Numbered from the stretch's first letter, positions 34,567 through 42,835 are shown. The stretch is DNA of 64,000 nt from Candidatus Nomurabacteria bacterium (GCA_031257295.1 JAIROX010000004.1:1-64000); one strand, 5' to 3'. Numbers and translations are program-made. Notes: a model not told the origin generated them from the sequence alone.

Positions 34567-35278
34567 GGCACCAGTTGTCGCCATTGTAGGGCCGACTGCA
34601 AGCGGCAAGACCTCCTTGGCTATAGATCTGGCATCTCAATTTAATGGTGAGATTATATCGGCTGACTCACGGGCAATCTACAGGTATATGGACATTGGTA
34701 CGGCTAAGCCGACTCCAGAGGAGCAGGCTAGGGTCAAGCACTGGGGCATCGACTTGGTTGAACCGGGCGAGCGGTTCACTGTGCATGATTTCAAGGAATA
34801 TGCATTGGGTAAGATAGCGGACATTCGGGCTCGCGGCAAGCAGCCTTTTGTGGTTGGCGGCACGGGGCTATATGTTGATGCGTTGATCTATGACTATCAA
34901 TTTGGTAAAAACTACAACGATCGGTTAAGGGTTGTGCCGGGCTATATTGTTGTGGGAATTACAATGGATAGGGACGAGCTGAGAAACAGAATCCAGAAAC
35001 GGGCCGATCAGATGTTTGGTGATAGTATTGTAAAAGAAACAACATGTCTGGCGGAGAAGTACGGTTGGGGCAACGAGGCCATGAAGTCAAATATTTACCC
35101 CGTAGTGCAAGAGATGATTGATGGTGAGCTTACGCTAGAAGAGGCTAAACAAAAAATTTTTTTTGAGGACTGGCACCTGGCTCGTCGTCAGATGACATGG
35201 TTCAGGCGTAATAAAAGTATACAATGGCTAACTCTAGAGGACGCCAAGCGATACATATCTGATACACTTGTGGTATAA
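34529..35278 (+). CDS. miaA: tRNA dimethylallyltransferase (short form)
   Basis: Adds a dimethylallyl group to A37 of tRNAs that read UNN codons. The 249 residues carry the P-loop GPTASGKTSLA, the conserved ISADSRAIYRYMDIGTAKPT, VGGTGLYVDALI and a C-terminal RQMTWFRRNKSIQWL. The family is usually near 300 residues; about 50 are missing from the helical insert after GGTGLY, so this is a compact form. It overlaps thrS by 38 bases, which suggests coupled translation. Confidence 0.92.
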   Translation: MSRKAELVNPRSKAPVVAIVGPTASGKTSLAIDLASQFNGEIISADSRAIYRYMDIGTAKPTPEEQARVKHWGIDLVEPGERFTVHDFKEYALGKIADIRARGKQPFVVGGTGLYVDALIYDYQFGKNYNDRLRVVPGYIVVGITMDRDELRNRIQKRADQMFGDSIVKETTCLAEKYGWGNEAMKSNIYPVVQEMIDGELTLEEAKQKIFFEDWHLARRQMTWFRRNKSIQWLTLEDAKRYISDTLVV

Positions 35279-35279
35279 T
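35274..35279 (+). promoter_or_regulatory. Promoter -10 of the wHTH-MBL gene pair
   Basis: TGG-TATAAT lies at the very end of miaA, overlapping its stop, and 9 bases before the ATG at 35289. No ribosome site is present. Confidence 0.5.
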
Positions 35280-35288
35280 ACTAGTGTC

Positions 35289-35906
35289 ATGTCAAAGAAG
35301 GCAGAGTCAAATATAGATAAACTCTTCGGCTCTAAAACTAGAACCAAGTTACTTAAGTTGTTCTTAACAAACGAGAAGAAATCATTCTATGTGCGCGAAA
35401 TCACTAGGCTGATTGATGAGCAGGTTAACTCTGTACGCAGAGAGTTGGCCAATCTTTATGGCCTGGGTGTTGTAAAAAGTGATACATACGACAACAAGCT
35501 GTATTATATGATTAACAGAAATTATGCACACTTTAGTGCCTTAAAATCCATATTCATAGCAGATGAAAGCAGGGCTGCTCAAATTAAGCCAGCTACTAAT
35601 AGTGATAAATGGGAGATGGCCACTAAACCAGTGCGCGAACTGCTTAGTTTATTCTTGGTTGCTGATCCTCTGGGCGCTGGCAGCGAAGTAGATATGCTGG
35701 TTGTCGGAAATGACTACGATGGCCAACTATCCAAATGGGCTAGTTTAATCGAGAAAAAACATGACCAGCCGCTTAATTATATGATATTATCTGCCGAGGA
35801 CTTCTACTATCGTCTTAGCGTAAAAGATAGACTGATAACTGATGTAGTAGCGTCTGGCATGAAGGTTATTATTGACGATAGTAGTATATTAAAGAAAGGA
35901 GAATAG
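35289..35906 (+). CDS. Winged-helix protein, putative transcriptional regulator
   Basis: A 205-residue protein with an N-terminal winged helix (LFGSKTRTKLLKLFLTNEKKSFYVREI, read in parts; then VNSVRRELANLYGLGVV) and a C-terminal domain that resembles the nucleotidyltransferase-like part of some regulators (FLVADPLGAGSEVDMLVVGNDY). No metal triad is certain. The frame starts at GTG 35268, but ATG 35289 fits the promoter and family. The next gene follows directly after its stop with AAAGGAG, so they form a pair. Confidence 0.72.
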   Translation: MSKKAESNIDKLFGSKTRTKLLKLFLTNEKKSFYVREITRLIDEQVNSVRRELANLYGLGVVKSDTYDNKLYYMINRNYAHFSALKSIFIADESRAAQIKPATNSDKWEMATKPVRELLSLFLVADPLGAGSEVDMLVVGNDYDGQLSKWASLIEKKHDQPLNYMILSAEDFYYRLSVKDRLITDVVASGMKVIIDDSSILKKGE

Positions 35907-36545
35907 GTGTTCGATATTGAGTACAAAGGCGGTAATGCCGTAGTATTGGCGACGAAAAAGGTTAGTTTGGCGATTGACCCTAACCGTTCAGAATTTGGGT
36001 TGAAAGACGTTACTATTAAGGGTGGCGCTGAGCTGGCTACAGAAAGACGTTTTTTAACTAACTCTTCAGATTATGCCGTTAGTCTCGAGGGGCCGGGCGA
36101 ATACGAAATATCAGACTTATTGATAAAAGGATTTCCGGCCTACAGACACCTAGATGATCGTGGTGCTTCTGGGATGGATACGACTATATATAGAATAGAG
36201 GTCGGCAATATACAAGTTGGAGTCCTGGGTAATATAGATGGAAAGCTAGACGACGACCAGCTCGAAGAGCTAGGTGTTATTGACATTCTGATACTGCCAG
36301 TTGGTGGGAATGGCTACACGATGGATGCTGTATCTGCTTCTGAGCTAACGAACAAGATCGGGCCAAAAGTTGTTATACCGGTGCATTTTGCAGATGCCAA
36401 GCTAAAGTATGCAGTCACTCAAGATAACATTGACCAGTATATTGAGACTATGAAACTACCTGTAAAAGAAGAGAAGAAACTAAAAATAAAATCTCCAGCG
36501 AGCCTACCTGAGTCGATGGAGATTTACAAGCTGTCGATTGATTGA
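35907..36545 (+). CDS. Metallo-beta-lactamase-fold protein with lost metal motif (UlaG-like)
   Basis: A 212-residue protein with the fold of Lactamase_B_3/UlaG-like proteins: LAIDPNRSEFGLK at the first strands, SLEGPGEYEISDLLIKG, LGNIDGKLDDDQLEELG, PVGGNGYTMDAVSA and VVIPVHFAD. The HxHxDH metal motif is absent (the second strand reads LTNSSDYAVS) and the His after GG has become Asn. It is probably not a standard hydrolase and may be structural or regulatory. The start is GTG 35907 after AAAGGAG. Confidence 0.72.
   Translation: MFDIEYKGGNAVVLATKKVSLAIDPNRSEFGLKDVTIKGGAELATERRFLTNSSDYAVSLEGPGEYEISDLLIKGFPAYRHLDDRGASGMDTTIYRIEVGNIQVGVLGNIDGKLDDDQLEELGVIDILILPVGGNGYTMDAVSASELTNKIGPKVVIPVHFADAKLKYAVTQDNIDQYIETMKLPVKEEKKLKIKSPASLPESMEIYKLSID
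36489..36525 (-). terminator. rpmB terminator inside the end of the convergent gene
   Basis: On the minus strand AAATCTCCA, a 19-base loop, TGGAGATTT, then TATTTTTA. It lies in the last codons of the MBL-fold gene. Confidence 0.55.
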
Positions 36546-36548
36546 GCT

Positions 36549-36737
36549 CTAAATAGCGCCCTTTTTCTTGAGGGTACGAATAGCTTGAGTGCTCAAGTTC
36601 ATCTTAACTTTTTTGCCGTTTATGGATACTGTTTTCTTCTGGATATTTGGTTTAAAAACTCGGTTAGTGCGGCGCAAAGAAAAGCTAACATTATGACCAT
36701 GCTGCTTGCTCTTACCAGTTAAATCACACTTTGCCAT
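36549..36737 (-). CDS. rpmB: Ribosomal protein L28
   Basis: Large-subunit protein. The 62 residues start [19 protein letters not shown] and continue with [14 protein letters not shown] and [13 protein letters not shown], all typical of L28. A single cysteine remains, so no four-cysteine zinc site. It stands alone and converges on the MBL-fold gene, with 3 bases between the two stops. Confidence 0.95.
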   Translation of the reverse strand: MAKCDLTGKSKQHGHNVSFSLRRTNRVFKPNIQKKTVSINGKKVKMNLSTQAIRTLKKKGAI

Positions 36738-36841
36738 ACCTTGAATCTTCCTATGGTTTATTTATTATTACAACTTGGTTGATTATACAGGTCACGTTCC
36801 CAGATGTCAACCAGGGGTAGGTAAGAGAGCGCTATCCATAG

Positions 36842-36847
36842 TATAAT
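36842..36847 (+). promoter_or_regulatory. Promoter -10 of the M50 protease gene
   Basis: TATAAT whose last bases overlap an in-frame ATG at 36846. The ATG at 36855, 7 bases after the -10, is the better start for a leaderless mRNA. Confidence 0.5.
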
Positions 36848-36854
36848 GGTAGAA

Positions 36855-37475
36855 ATGCTAACCATATTGATAGTTTTAGCAGTAATTGTCATTTCGATGA
36901 CTTTACATGAACTAGCCCACGGCTACGTGGCCTATTGGTTGGGCGATGACACTGCTAAAGCACAGGGAAGACTAACCCCTAACCCTATTAAACATCTCGA
37001 CCCCATTCTATCATTGGCATTGCCACTGATGATGGCGATTACCGGAGGGCCGATTTTTGGTGGCGCTAAGCCTGTCCCATTAAATTTTTCTCGTATAAAG
37101 TGGGGCGAGGTTGGTGTAGCCTGTGTCGCCATGGCTGGGCCACTCACTAATCTATTATTGGCCTATATACTTTTTGTGATAGCTTACTATAGTGGGGCTA
37201 GCGCTGATAGCCTCGGTGGTTTGGTTTTGGCCATAGGCTTTCAGGTTAACCTTGGTTTTTGCATATTTAATTTAATACCAATACCACCGCTAGATGGCTC
37301 ACGGGTTATATATGCCTTAGCACCGGATTTTGTCAGACGGTTTATGGACCATATAGAACGGTACGGTTTTATCATGATATTACTCCTTATCTTATTGTTT
37401 GGGGCTTTATTGTCTAAGTATATGTCTAGCGCGGTGTCGTTTATCATAGATATATTCACGCGCCTAGTGATATAA
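36855..37475 (+). CDS. Site-2 protease family (M50) membrane metalloprotease
   Basis: Intramembrane zinc protease of about 206 residues. HELAH at residues 18-22 lies in the first helix, and NLIPIPPLDGSRV supplies the third zinc ligand (Asp) in a later helix. AMAGPLTNLLLAY is the usual third conserved helix. There is no PDZ domain, so it belongs to the small SpoIVFB/Rip3-like group, whose substrates are often membrane-bound regulators. Its substrate here is unknown. Confidence 0.9.
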   Translation: MLTILIVLAVIVISMTLHELAHGYVAYWLGDDTAKAQGRLTPNPIKHLDPILSLALPLMMAITGGPIFGGAKPVPLNFSRIKWGEVGVACVAMAGPLTNLLLAYILFVIAYYSGASADSLGGLVLAIGFQVNLGFCIFNLIPIPPLDGSRVIYALAPDFVRRFMDHIERYGFIMILLLILLFGALLSKYMSSAVSFIIDIFTRLVI

Positions 37476-37476
37476 T
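37471..37476 (+). promoter_or_regulatory. Promoter -10 of the Nudix-RNase H leader
   Basis: TGA-TATAAT, an extended -10 that overlaps the stop of the M50 gene. Transcription should start near 37483. Confidence 0.5.
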
Positions 37477-37481
37477 TAGGA

Positions 37482-37642
37482 TGTCCCTACGCGGACGTTC
37501 ATGATTTTCCTGAACAATCATGAACGGGAACTCAAGTGCAGCTACCTCGTGGGGTAGCTCCAAGAGTACACCCACCTTGCACATAACAGCAGGGATATCT
37601 GCGTCTGCTAGGGGCACTTTGGTATATAAAGGTGGTTTGATA
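37482..37642 (+). ncRNA. Candidate structured leader RNA before the Nudix-RNase H gene
   Basis: About 160 bases with strong folding signs. GTTCATGATT, loop of 9, AATCATGAAC is a perfect 10-bp hairpin near 37498-37526. AGCTACC, loop, GGGTAGCT follows near 37540-37558 and is enclosed by GTGCA/TGCAC. A CAGCAG/CTGCT pair lies further on. A seven-codon ORF, ATG at 37481 to TGA at 37504, sits at the expected transcript start. It ends with AAGGTGG before the gene. I do not recognise a known riboswitch or SRP RNA in it. Confidence 0.45.
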
Positions 37643-38521
37643 ATGAAACAAAGAATAAGAATAGTAGCGATAGTTCGAGATGACGATCGGATTTTACTAT
37701 TAGAGCACTCGGGTGATAGGCAAGAGTTGGAGCATAGCCCACTTGAGTTGCTAAGCGGTAAGCTAGAATATGGTGAGCAGCCAGAGGACGCAGTTACTAG
37801 ATTGGTTCATGACCACCTCGGTAAATCTATTAAGAATATTAAGCTAACAGATGTTGTAACTTTAACTGACGCAGCCGATAGCCATGAAGCCAGCAGTCTT
37901 TATGTCGTTTATTCTGTATCTCTATCTGGGCACAAGTTGCACTTGAATGGGGATCGTTACAGCGCTTTTAAATGGGCTAGTCTACAGGAAACTAAGAGCT
38001 TGCATCTTGACAGCGTATCATCTTATGTCCTTGGCGTAGCGCATCAGAGTACCCATACTGGTAGCCAAGACATCCTTGAAGGCGGTGGGGGCGAGCTGTC
38101 TGGTTATGCGATAGTTCATACCGACGGTGGATCACGCGGTAACCCTGGTTTGTCGGCCGCTGGTTACTATATAACTAGTTCCGATGGCACGGTGCTGGCA
38201 AGGGGCGGTGAGTTTATTGGTGTTACTAATAGCCGTCAGGCAGAATACGTGGCTCTTAGGGTGGGTATAGAAAAAGTGTTGGAGCTGGGGCTTAAAAAGG
38301 TGGTCTTTAAGCTGGATAATCTGATGGTGGTAGGGCACATGAATGGCCTTTACAAAATAAAAAATCGTGAGCTGTGGCCAATATATGATGAGATAGCAGA
38401 GTTGCTTAAGAAATTAGAGTCTTACTCATTTATACATGTTAAGCGGGAGCTTAACGCCGAGGCTGATTCTGAAGTAAACCGCATTCTCGACGAGAAAGTA
38501 TCCAAGACTAGTGTAAGTTGA
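37643..38521 (+). CDS. Nudix-like domain fused to RNase HI-like domain
   Basis: A 292-residue fusion. Residues 1-135 form a Nudix fold (RIRIVAIVRDDDRILLLEH, then GKLEYGEQPEDAVTRLVHDH), but the Nudix box lacks the REUxEE core: RLVHDH replaces it, so hydrolysis is doubtful. Residues of about 155-290 are RNase H-like with Asp in HTDGGSRGNPG, Glu in SRQAEYVAL, Asp in FKLDNLMVVG and Asp in NAEADSEVNRIL, so this half may be active on RNA/DNA hybrids. The frame is open from 37520, but AAGGTGG fixes ATG 37643. rnpB follows. Confidence 0.85.
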   Translation: MKQRIRIVAIVRDDDRILLLEHSGDRQELEHSPLELLSGKLEYGEQPEDAVTRLVHDHLGKSIKNIKLTDVVTLTDAADSHEASSLYVVYSVSLSGHKLHLNGDRYSAFKWASLQETKSLHLDSVSSYVLGVAHQSTHTGSQDILEGGGGELSGYAIVHTDGGSRGNPGLSAAGYYITSSDGTVLARGGEFIGVTNSRQAEYVALRVGIEKVLELGLKKVVFKLDNLMVVGHMNGLYKIKNRELWPIYDEIAELLKKLESYSFIHVKRELNAEADSEVNRILDEKVSKTSVS

Positions 38522-38549
38522 ATTTATTCGCTATTAATGATATAGTTAG

Positions 38550-38888
38550 CTTGAGCCCGCTGAGTAGTCGCTTGGCTTTTTGAGCTGAGAGGAAAGTCCG
38601 GGCAGCATAGGATACGACAGTTGTTAACGACAACCGGGGGAAACCCTAGGGAAAGTGCCACAGAAACTTAAACTACTCGTCGCTTGCGATGGGAAAAGGT
38701 GAAAAGAGTGAGGTAAGAGCTCACAGCTGGGCATGGTGACATGTCTAGGAGGTAAACCCTGTCGGCTGCAAGGAGGTTCGCGCAAAATGACGATCCGTTA
38801 GCGAATCGATCACCGCTTGATCGTGCGGGCAACCGCATGGCTAGATAGATGACTACTTAAACAAAACCCGGCTTATAGGCGGACTTAA
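38550..38888 (+). ncRNA. rnpB: RNase P RNA (class A)
   Basis: Catalytic RNA that cuts tRNA 5' leaders. Conserved parts are visible: GAGGAAAGTCCGGGC near the 5' end, CAGAAACTTAAA, GGTAAACCC in the middle, and the closing ACAAAACCCGGCTTATAGGC. The 5' and 3' ends can pair. About 340 bases. The exact ends are estimated to within a few bases. Confidence 0.93.
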
Positions 38889-38890
38889 TT

Positions 38891-38923
38891 AAAACAAGCA
38901 ACCAATTTGGCTGCTTGTTTTAT
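38891..38923. terminator. Bidirectional terminator between rnpB and rplT
   Basis: AAAACAAGC, loop, GCTTGTTTT gives a 9-bp stem with A and T tracts on both sides, so it can serve rnpB and the convergent infC-rpmI-rplT operon. Confidence 0.75.
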
Positions 38924-38936
38924 ATTGCCGTTAATA

Positions 38937-39278
38937 TTATTTTACGGAATCAACCACTGCCTTGAAGGCGGCGGGTTCGTTAACGGCCATCTCTGCCAAG
39001 ATTTTGCGGTCTAACTCGACACCCTTTTCTTTCATAGCGGCTATTAGTTTACTATATGATGTGTCGTTTTCGCGGGCTGCATTATTAATGCGCGTGATCC
39101 ATATACCACGCAGATCGCGCTTTTTATTGCGACGATCACGATACGCATAACGCAAAGCCTTTATAACACCCTGTTTGGCCATTCTGTACGACCTTGTACG
39201 GTCGTGTTGCATACCTTTGGCCTGCTTTAAGATCTTCTTATGTTTAGCTCGTGCAGTAACGCCTCTTTTAACTCGCAT
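38937..39278 (-). CDS. rplT: Ribosomal protein L20
   Basis: Large-subunit assembly protein and usual autoregulator of this operon. The 113 residues show [40 protein letters not shown] and [20 protein letters not shown]. It is the last gene of infC-rpmI-rplT, 2 bases after rpmI. Confidence 0.97.
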   Translation of the reverse strand: MRVKRGVTARAKHKKILKQAKGMQHDRTRSYRMAKQGVIKALRYAYRDRRNKKRDLRGIWITRINNAARENDTSYSKLIAAMKEKGVELDRKILAEMAVNEPAAFKAVVDSVK

Positions 39279-39280
39279 AT

Positions 39281-39475
39281 CTATACTCCTAGGGCTTTCT
39301 TAATATTTTTAACGGCACCACCGGTCAACTCGGCTGGGGTATTGATATTGCGTTTGCGAGCTTTACTTTTTTTAGCCAAAATATGGTTACCAAAAGCACG
39401 CTCACGCGTAATTTTACCGGTTGGCGTAATCTTAACTCGCTTAGCGGTGCCCTTATGGGTCTTTAGTTTAGGCAT
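39281..39475 (-). CDS. rpmI: Ribosomal protein L35
   Basis: Large-subunit protein of 64 residues, starting [20 protein letters not shown] and containing [13 protein letters not shown]. Its ATG overlaps the infC stop region and its stop is 2 bases before rplT, the standard infC-rpmI-rplT order. Confidence 0.96.
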   Translation of the reverse strand: MPKLKTHKGTAKRVKITPTGKITRERAFGNHILAKKSKARKRNINTPAELTGGAVKNIKKALGV

Positions 39476-39972
39476 TACTTTCTCCTTATATTAATACTTA
39501 AGTTCCGACCAGCCATTTGTGGCTTCTGATCGGCTGCTAGGGCAACATCACTTAGCATATCTAGAACCTTATCCATCAGTTCGAATCCGAGTTCCTTGTG
39601 AGCCATTTCACGGCCCCTAAACACGATCATGATTTTCACACGGTTGCCGTCTTCAAGGAACTTTTTAATTTTGCGGATTTTGATAGCTAGATCGTTAGAC
39701 CCGATTTTTAGACCAAGTCGCATCTGTTTCAGCTCACTGCTTTTCGACTTTTTTTGCTCTTTAACTTTGTGGTATTGATATTTACCCCAGTCGATAATTT
39801 TCACAACAGGCGGGTTGGCACTAGGTGATATCTCAACCAGATCGACACCAGCCTCCTCGGCTAGTTCGCGTGCCTTCGTGGTTGACATTACACCAAGCTG
39901 CTTGCCATCACTATCAACAACACGCACTTCACTGGAGCGAATCTCTCCATTAATCCGGGTTTGGCTACCTAT
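39475..39972 (-). CDS. infC: Translation initiation factor IF-3, possible AUA start
   Basis: IF-3 keeps the subunits apart and checks the start codon. The protein has [19 protein letters not shown] (N-domain), [16 protein letters not shown] linker and the C-domain with [11 protein letters not shown] and [17 protein letters not shown]. The frame is open from GTG 39999, which has no ribosome site. GGAAAGG lies downstream of that GTG and 8-9 bases before an in-frame ATA at 39970-39972, giving (M)[11 protein letters not shown], the right length before RINGEIR. Rare start codons are typical of infC autocontrol, so I use ATA; GTG 39999 is the alternative. A TTGTTT-N17-TAGTAT promoter lies upstream. 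Confidence 0.88.
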   Translation of the reverse strand: MGSQTRINGEIRSSEVRVVDSDGKQLGVMSTTKARELAEEAGVDLVEISPSANPPVVKIIDWGKYQYHKVKEQKKSKSSELKQMRLGLKIGSNDLAIKIRKIKKFLEDGNRVKIMIVFRGREMAHKELGFELMDKVLDMLSDVALAADQKPQMAGRNLSINIRRK

Positions 39973-40068
39973 TGTTGAATCCCTTTCCGCTGACCACACA
40001 TAACTTGACTTTGTCTTAAGACATACTACCAGTTACGACTAGAAAAAACAAGAGGTGAAGCGGTTTTT

Positions 40069-41577
40069 TTACTTCATGCGATACTGAAGGGCTTCGCTGA
40101 CATGTCCACCTCCTATGGTAGGGGAGGCCTCCATATCAGCAATTGTTTGAGCAACTTTTAAGACTTTGAAATAAGATCGAGCACTAAGGTTTAGCTTGTC
40201 GGAAGCGGCTTGAAGTAATAGCTTGGCTTTATCAGATATGGCTAAGGTATTTGTGACGTCGTGGCTGGATAGGGAGCTGTTGTAAGTACTACAATCATCA
40301 AAACGCCTACGCTGTTGTTTAATTGACAACGTTATATCTGTTAAAGCCTGCTCGTGTTGTATGTTTGATGACGAAACTTTGGCATGAAGGTCTTTGTTGG
40401 GGACTTTAGAAACCGAAACGACCAGGTCGATCCTATCTAAAAGTGGCCCCGAAATGCGCTTTTGGTAGGCAAGAATTTGGGTTTGGGAACAAACACATTC
40501 TTTATCTGGGTCTCCTAGGTACCCGCAGGGGCAAGGATTCATTGTAGCTATTAACATAAAGTCGGCCGGGTACTGCACTTTGTAGTTGGTCCTGCTAACA
40601 GTAATGACCTTATCTTCAAGCGGCTGCCGCAAAGCTTCGAGCACCGATCGTGGATATTCTGGCATTTCGTCCATAAACAAAACGCCTAAGTTAGCTAAAC
40701 TTATGTCACCAGGCTTGGGCCGACTCCCTCCGCCAATAATAGACACCATGCTCGAGCTGTGGTGTGGTGACCTAAATGGGCGTTCGTGAATAGTCTCTTT
40801 AATTTCTCCGGTCACACTGTGCATTTTGGTAACGGACAACTTTTCTTCGTTGGACATCGGTGGCAGCAAGTTTACGGCGGCTTTAGCAAGCATAGTTTTG
40901 CCAACTCCTGGCGGACCACTAATCAAGATATTATGCCGTCCAGCCATAGCTATTGTTAGGGCACGCTTGGCCTGTTCTTGGCCATAGATATGATCTAACA
41001 TAACAGGGTTTTTATTGGGGCGACTCTTTTCGAGTGATTGGTCCGCGCTATTGCTATCGAGTTTAAGCTCACCCTTAAGATACAAAAATAACTCCTTAAG
41101 GTTTTTGACACCCACTAGTTCAACACCCTTAATTAATGTTGCCTGAGGCAGGTTCGCCACTGGTAATACAACAGTTGGAATGCCATGCTCTTTGGCAACC
41201 TCAACCATATGGATTATGCCGTGTACTGGACGAATTGAACCGTCTAGCGCTAGCTCGCCAACGAACAACTTACTTTGTACGTCTTGTTGCAGGAGCTGGT
41301 TGCTTAGAATAAGCACTGAGAGCGCTATTGGTAGATCAAAGTGCGTGCCGTCTTTATGAAGGTCGGCTGGTGCAAGGTTTATGGTTATCTTTTTGTCAGG
41401 GAAACTAAGACAAGAATTATTTATGGCGCTTCTAACGCGCTCTTTAGCCTCATCAATCATTTTGTTGCCCATGCCAACTATCTGAAAACCGGGCAAGCCA
41501 CGATTGGAGTCGCCCTCAACTTCTATTAGTTCGCCGCTATAGCCTACTGGCGTGGCTGACATGACCTTATTAACCAT
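40069..41577 (-). CDS. comM: ComM/YifB family Mg-chelatase-like AAA+ ATPase
   Basis: ComM is a hexameric helicase that widens branch migration when natural-transformation DNA recombines. The 502 residues have the ChlI-like N-terminal domain (IVGMGNKMIDEAKERVRSA, INLAPADLHKDGTHFDL), the AAA+ domain with GPPGVGKTMLA near 220 and LFMDEMPEYPRSVLEALRQP, and the C-terminal domain (NLSARSYFKVLKVAQTIADM). With type IV pili in the same window, competence is possible. A TATAAT lies 7 bases before the ATG and no ribosome site is seen. Confidence 0.94.
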   Translation of the reverse strand: MVNKVMSATPVGYSGELIEVEGDSNRGLPGFQIVGMGNKMIDEAKERVRSAINNSCLSFPDKKITINLAPADLHKDGTHFDLPIALSVLILSNQLLQQDVQSKLFVGELALDGSIRPVHGIIHMVEVAKEHGIPTVVLPVANLPQATLIKGVELVGVKNLKELFLYLKGELKLDSNSADQSLEKSRPNKNPVMLDHIYGQEQAKRALTIAMAGRHNILISGPPGVGKTMLAKAAVNLLPPMSNEEKLSVTKMHSVTGEIKETIHERPFRSPHHSSSMVSIIGGGSRPKPGDISLANLGVLFMDEMPEYPRSVLEALRQPLEDKVITVSRTNYKVQYPADFMLIATMNPCPCGYLGDPDKECVCSQTQILAYQKRISGPLLDRIDLVVSVSKVPNKDLHAKVSSSNIQHEQALTDITLSIKQQRRRFDDCSTYNSSLSSHDVTNTLAISDKAKLLLQAASDKLNLSARSYFKVLKVAQTIADMEASPTIGGGHVSEALQYRMK

Positions 41578-41655
41578 TAGCGTAATTATATCACGCTAAT
41601 GCATGGCTATGTCGAGCTATGATTATTGATTAAAATGTTGTATAGTAGTATGGTT

Positions 41656-42041
41656 GGGGCTGAAATAGCTTTAGACGTAAGATTAACAAACTATTTTGCA
41701 GGTCGTTTATACACGTAAAGTATTTTTTAAACGCAAATACATTTGCTAAAGCAAAGGCTGCTGTCGCTAACTTGTTTAGCGCTCCTGCTTTTGCGCCAGC
41801 TCTGGCTTAAGCTAGGGCCGTCTCCCTGCCCGGTTCGGCACGGGGTGGGCGAGATGTCATATTTTGTCGATACCTTATAGATGCGCAGTGACGTTTATAA
41901 CGGAAATTTTTATCACGCGATTGTTGTGACGTTTTGTTAGTTTTAAAATCACAGTTTTTCGTAATTAAAAGACTAACTATGCCTGTAGACGAATAGTAGG
42001 TTATTTTGCGGACCCGAGGGCAGTACTCGGCAGCTCCACCA
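41656..42041 (+). ncRNA. ssrA: tmRNA (transfer-messenger RNA)
   Basis: Rescues stalled ribosomes and tags the peptide for proteolysis. The tRNA-like ends pair (GGGGCTG with CAGCTCC), followed by discriminator A and encoded CCA. The 5' part GGGGCTGAAATAGCTTTAGA and the 3' part GCGGACCCGAG are typical. The tag frame is GCA 41733 to TAA 41808-41810: 25 codons, Ala-rich, starting ANTF and ending APALA, longer than usual. Pseudoknot-like GC-rich segments follow. The T-loop reads GGCAGTA instead of a TTC-type loop. Confidence 0.93.
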
Positions 42042-42059
42042 ACTTGATATTACAAAATG

Positions 42060-42097
42060 AAAACGACCCATTGCGAGAGAATAGTGGGTCGTTTTCT
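42060..42097 (+). terminator. tmRNA terminator
   Basis: AAAACGACCCA, loop of 14, TGGGTCGTTTT, then CTTGT: an 11-bp perfect stem. Confidence 0.8.
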
Positions 42098-42800
42098 TGT
42101 GTGTTTGTGTAGAGTGTGGAGTTATTTTGACCAGTTTTTGTTTTTAGCCCTTGTATAATTATTTTATTCAAGAACTACTCCTATAATATGCGCTTATAAA
42201 GCTAATGTCAATATAATTAGATACGTTTTTTGATATAAAATATCATGAGTTTTCCACAGTATGAGTAAGTTTTCAAACACAACGGCTAATGGGCACACGA
42301 GGCATCTAGTATTGTTTGCTAAAACTGGCATTAAATTAGGACAGTAGTTGGGGCACGTAGCAGAATAATTTTTCGTAGCGCACACGCTACTGCTATGGGC
42401 TTGATGCTGAACTTTTGATTCACGTATTAACACTACGACGACGCACGAAGATTCGTCATTAGTGACCACCTGATTTATGTGGTTTGTATTATGCACTGTG
42501 TATAGAGCTGGTAAAGTTTTAATAATGATATGCTAGCTACGCTATGTGGCAAGATTTTGGTGTTATAAGCCGCGGCCTTAATTATTCGGTCTTAGGCTAG
42601 GTTCGCGTATCCTATAGTTTCTTGTAAATGACCGGACAAACTAGTTTTAGGTGACACACTAGAGCATTTTTATTATACAAATGAATAAAATTGTAGTTAT
42701 AAATACAACATTGTATAAAATACAATAACATAAGAATGACAGATATAAAATACAGGGGGACTTGTTACGGTTGTAATAAATACATTATAAATTGGGTAAA
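42098..42800. other. Gene-free AT-rich stretch with small hairpins
   Basis: No convincing protein gene in about 700 bases. Several hairpins stand out: GTAGCG-CACA-CGCTAC at 42374-42390 enclosed by TAGCA/TGCTA, GTCA-TTAG-TGAC near 42455-42466 and CCAC/GTGG near 42467-42483. A TATAAT with a TTGT start lies near 42151. A minus-strand frame at 42194-42496 has unlikely amino-acid content. It may hold a second RNA or be a decayed region. Confidence 0.35.
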
Positions 42801-42806
42801 ACCATA

Positions 42807-42835
42807 TTGACTTTTTCCATTTGGTATGCTAGTAT
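42807..42835 (+). promoter_or_regulatory. Strong promoter in front of an RNA candidate
   Basis: TTGACT, a 17-base spacer, TAGTAT with a TGC extended -10. No protein gene follows for more than 400 bases. Confidence 0.65.

Noticed and set aside
37482-37642. Reading the leader before the Nudix-RNase H gene as an SRP (4.5S) RNA
   Set aside because: The conserved GGAAG...AAGCAG apical motif is absent.
42194-42496. Minus-strand ORF of 100 residues, Cys- and Val-rich
   Set aside because: No ribosome site, no family pattern and unlikely composition (VVVV, SSS, scattered Cys); it lies in a hairpin-rich AT-rich stretch that looks non-coding.
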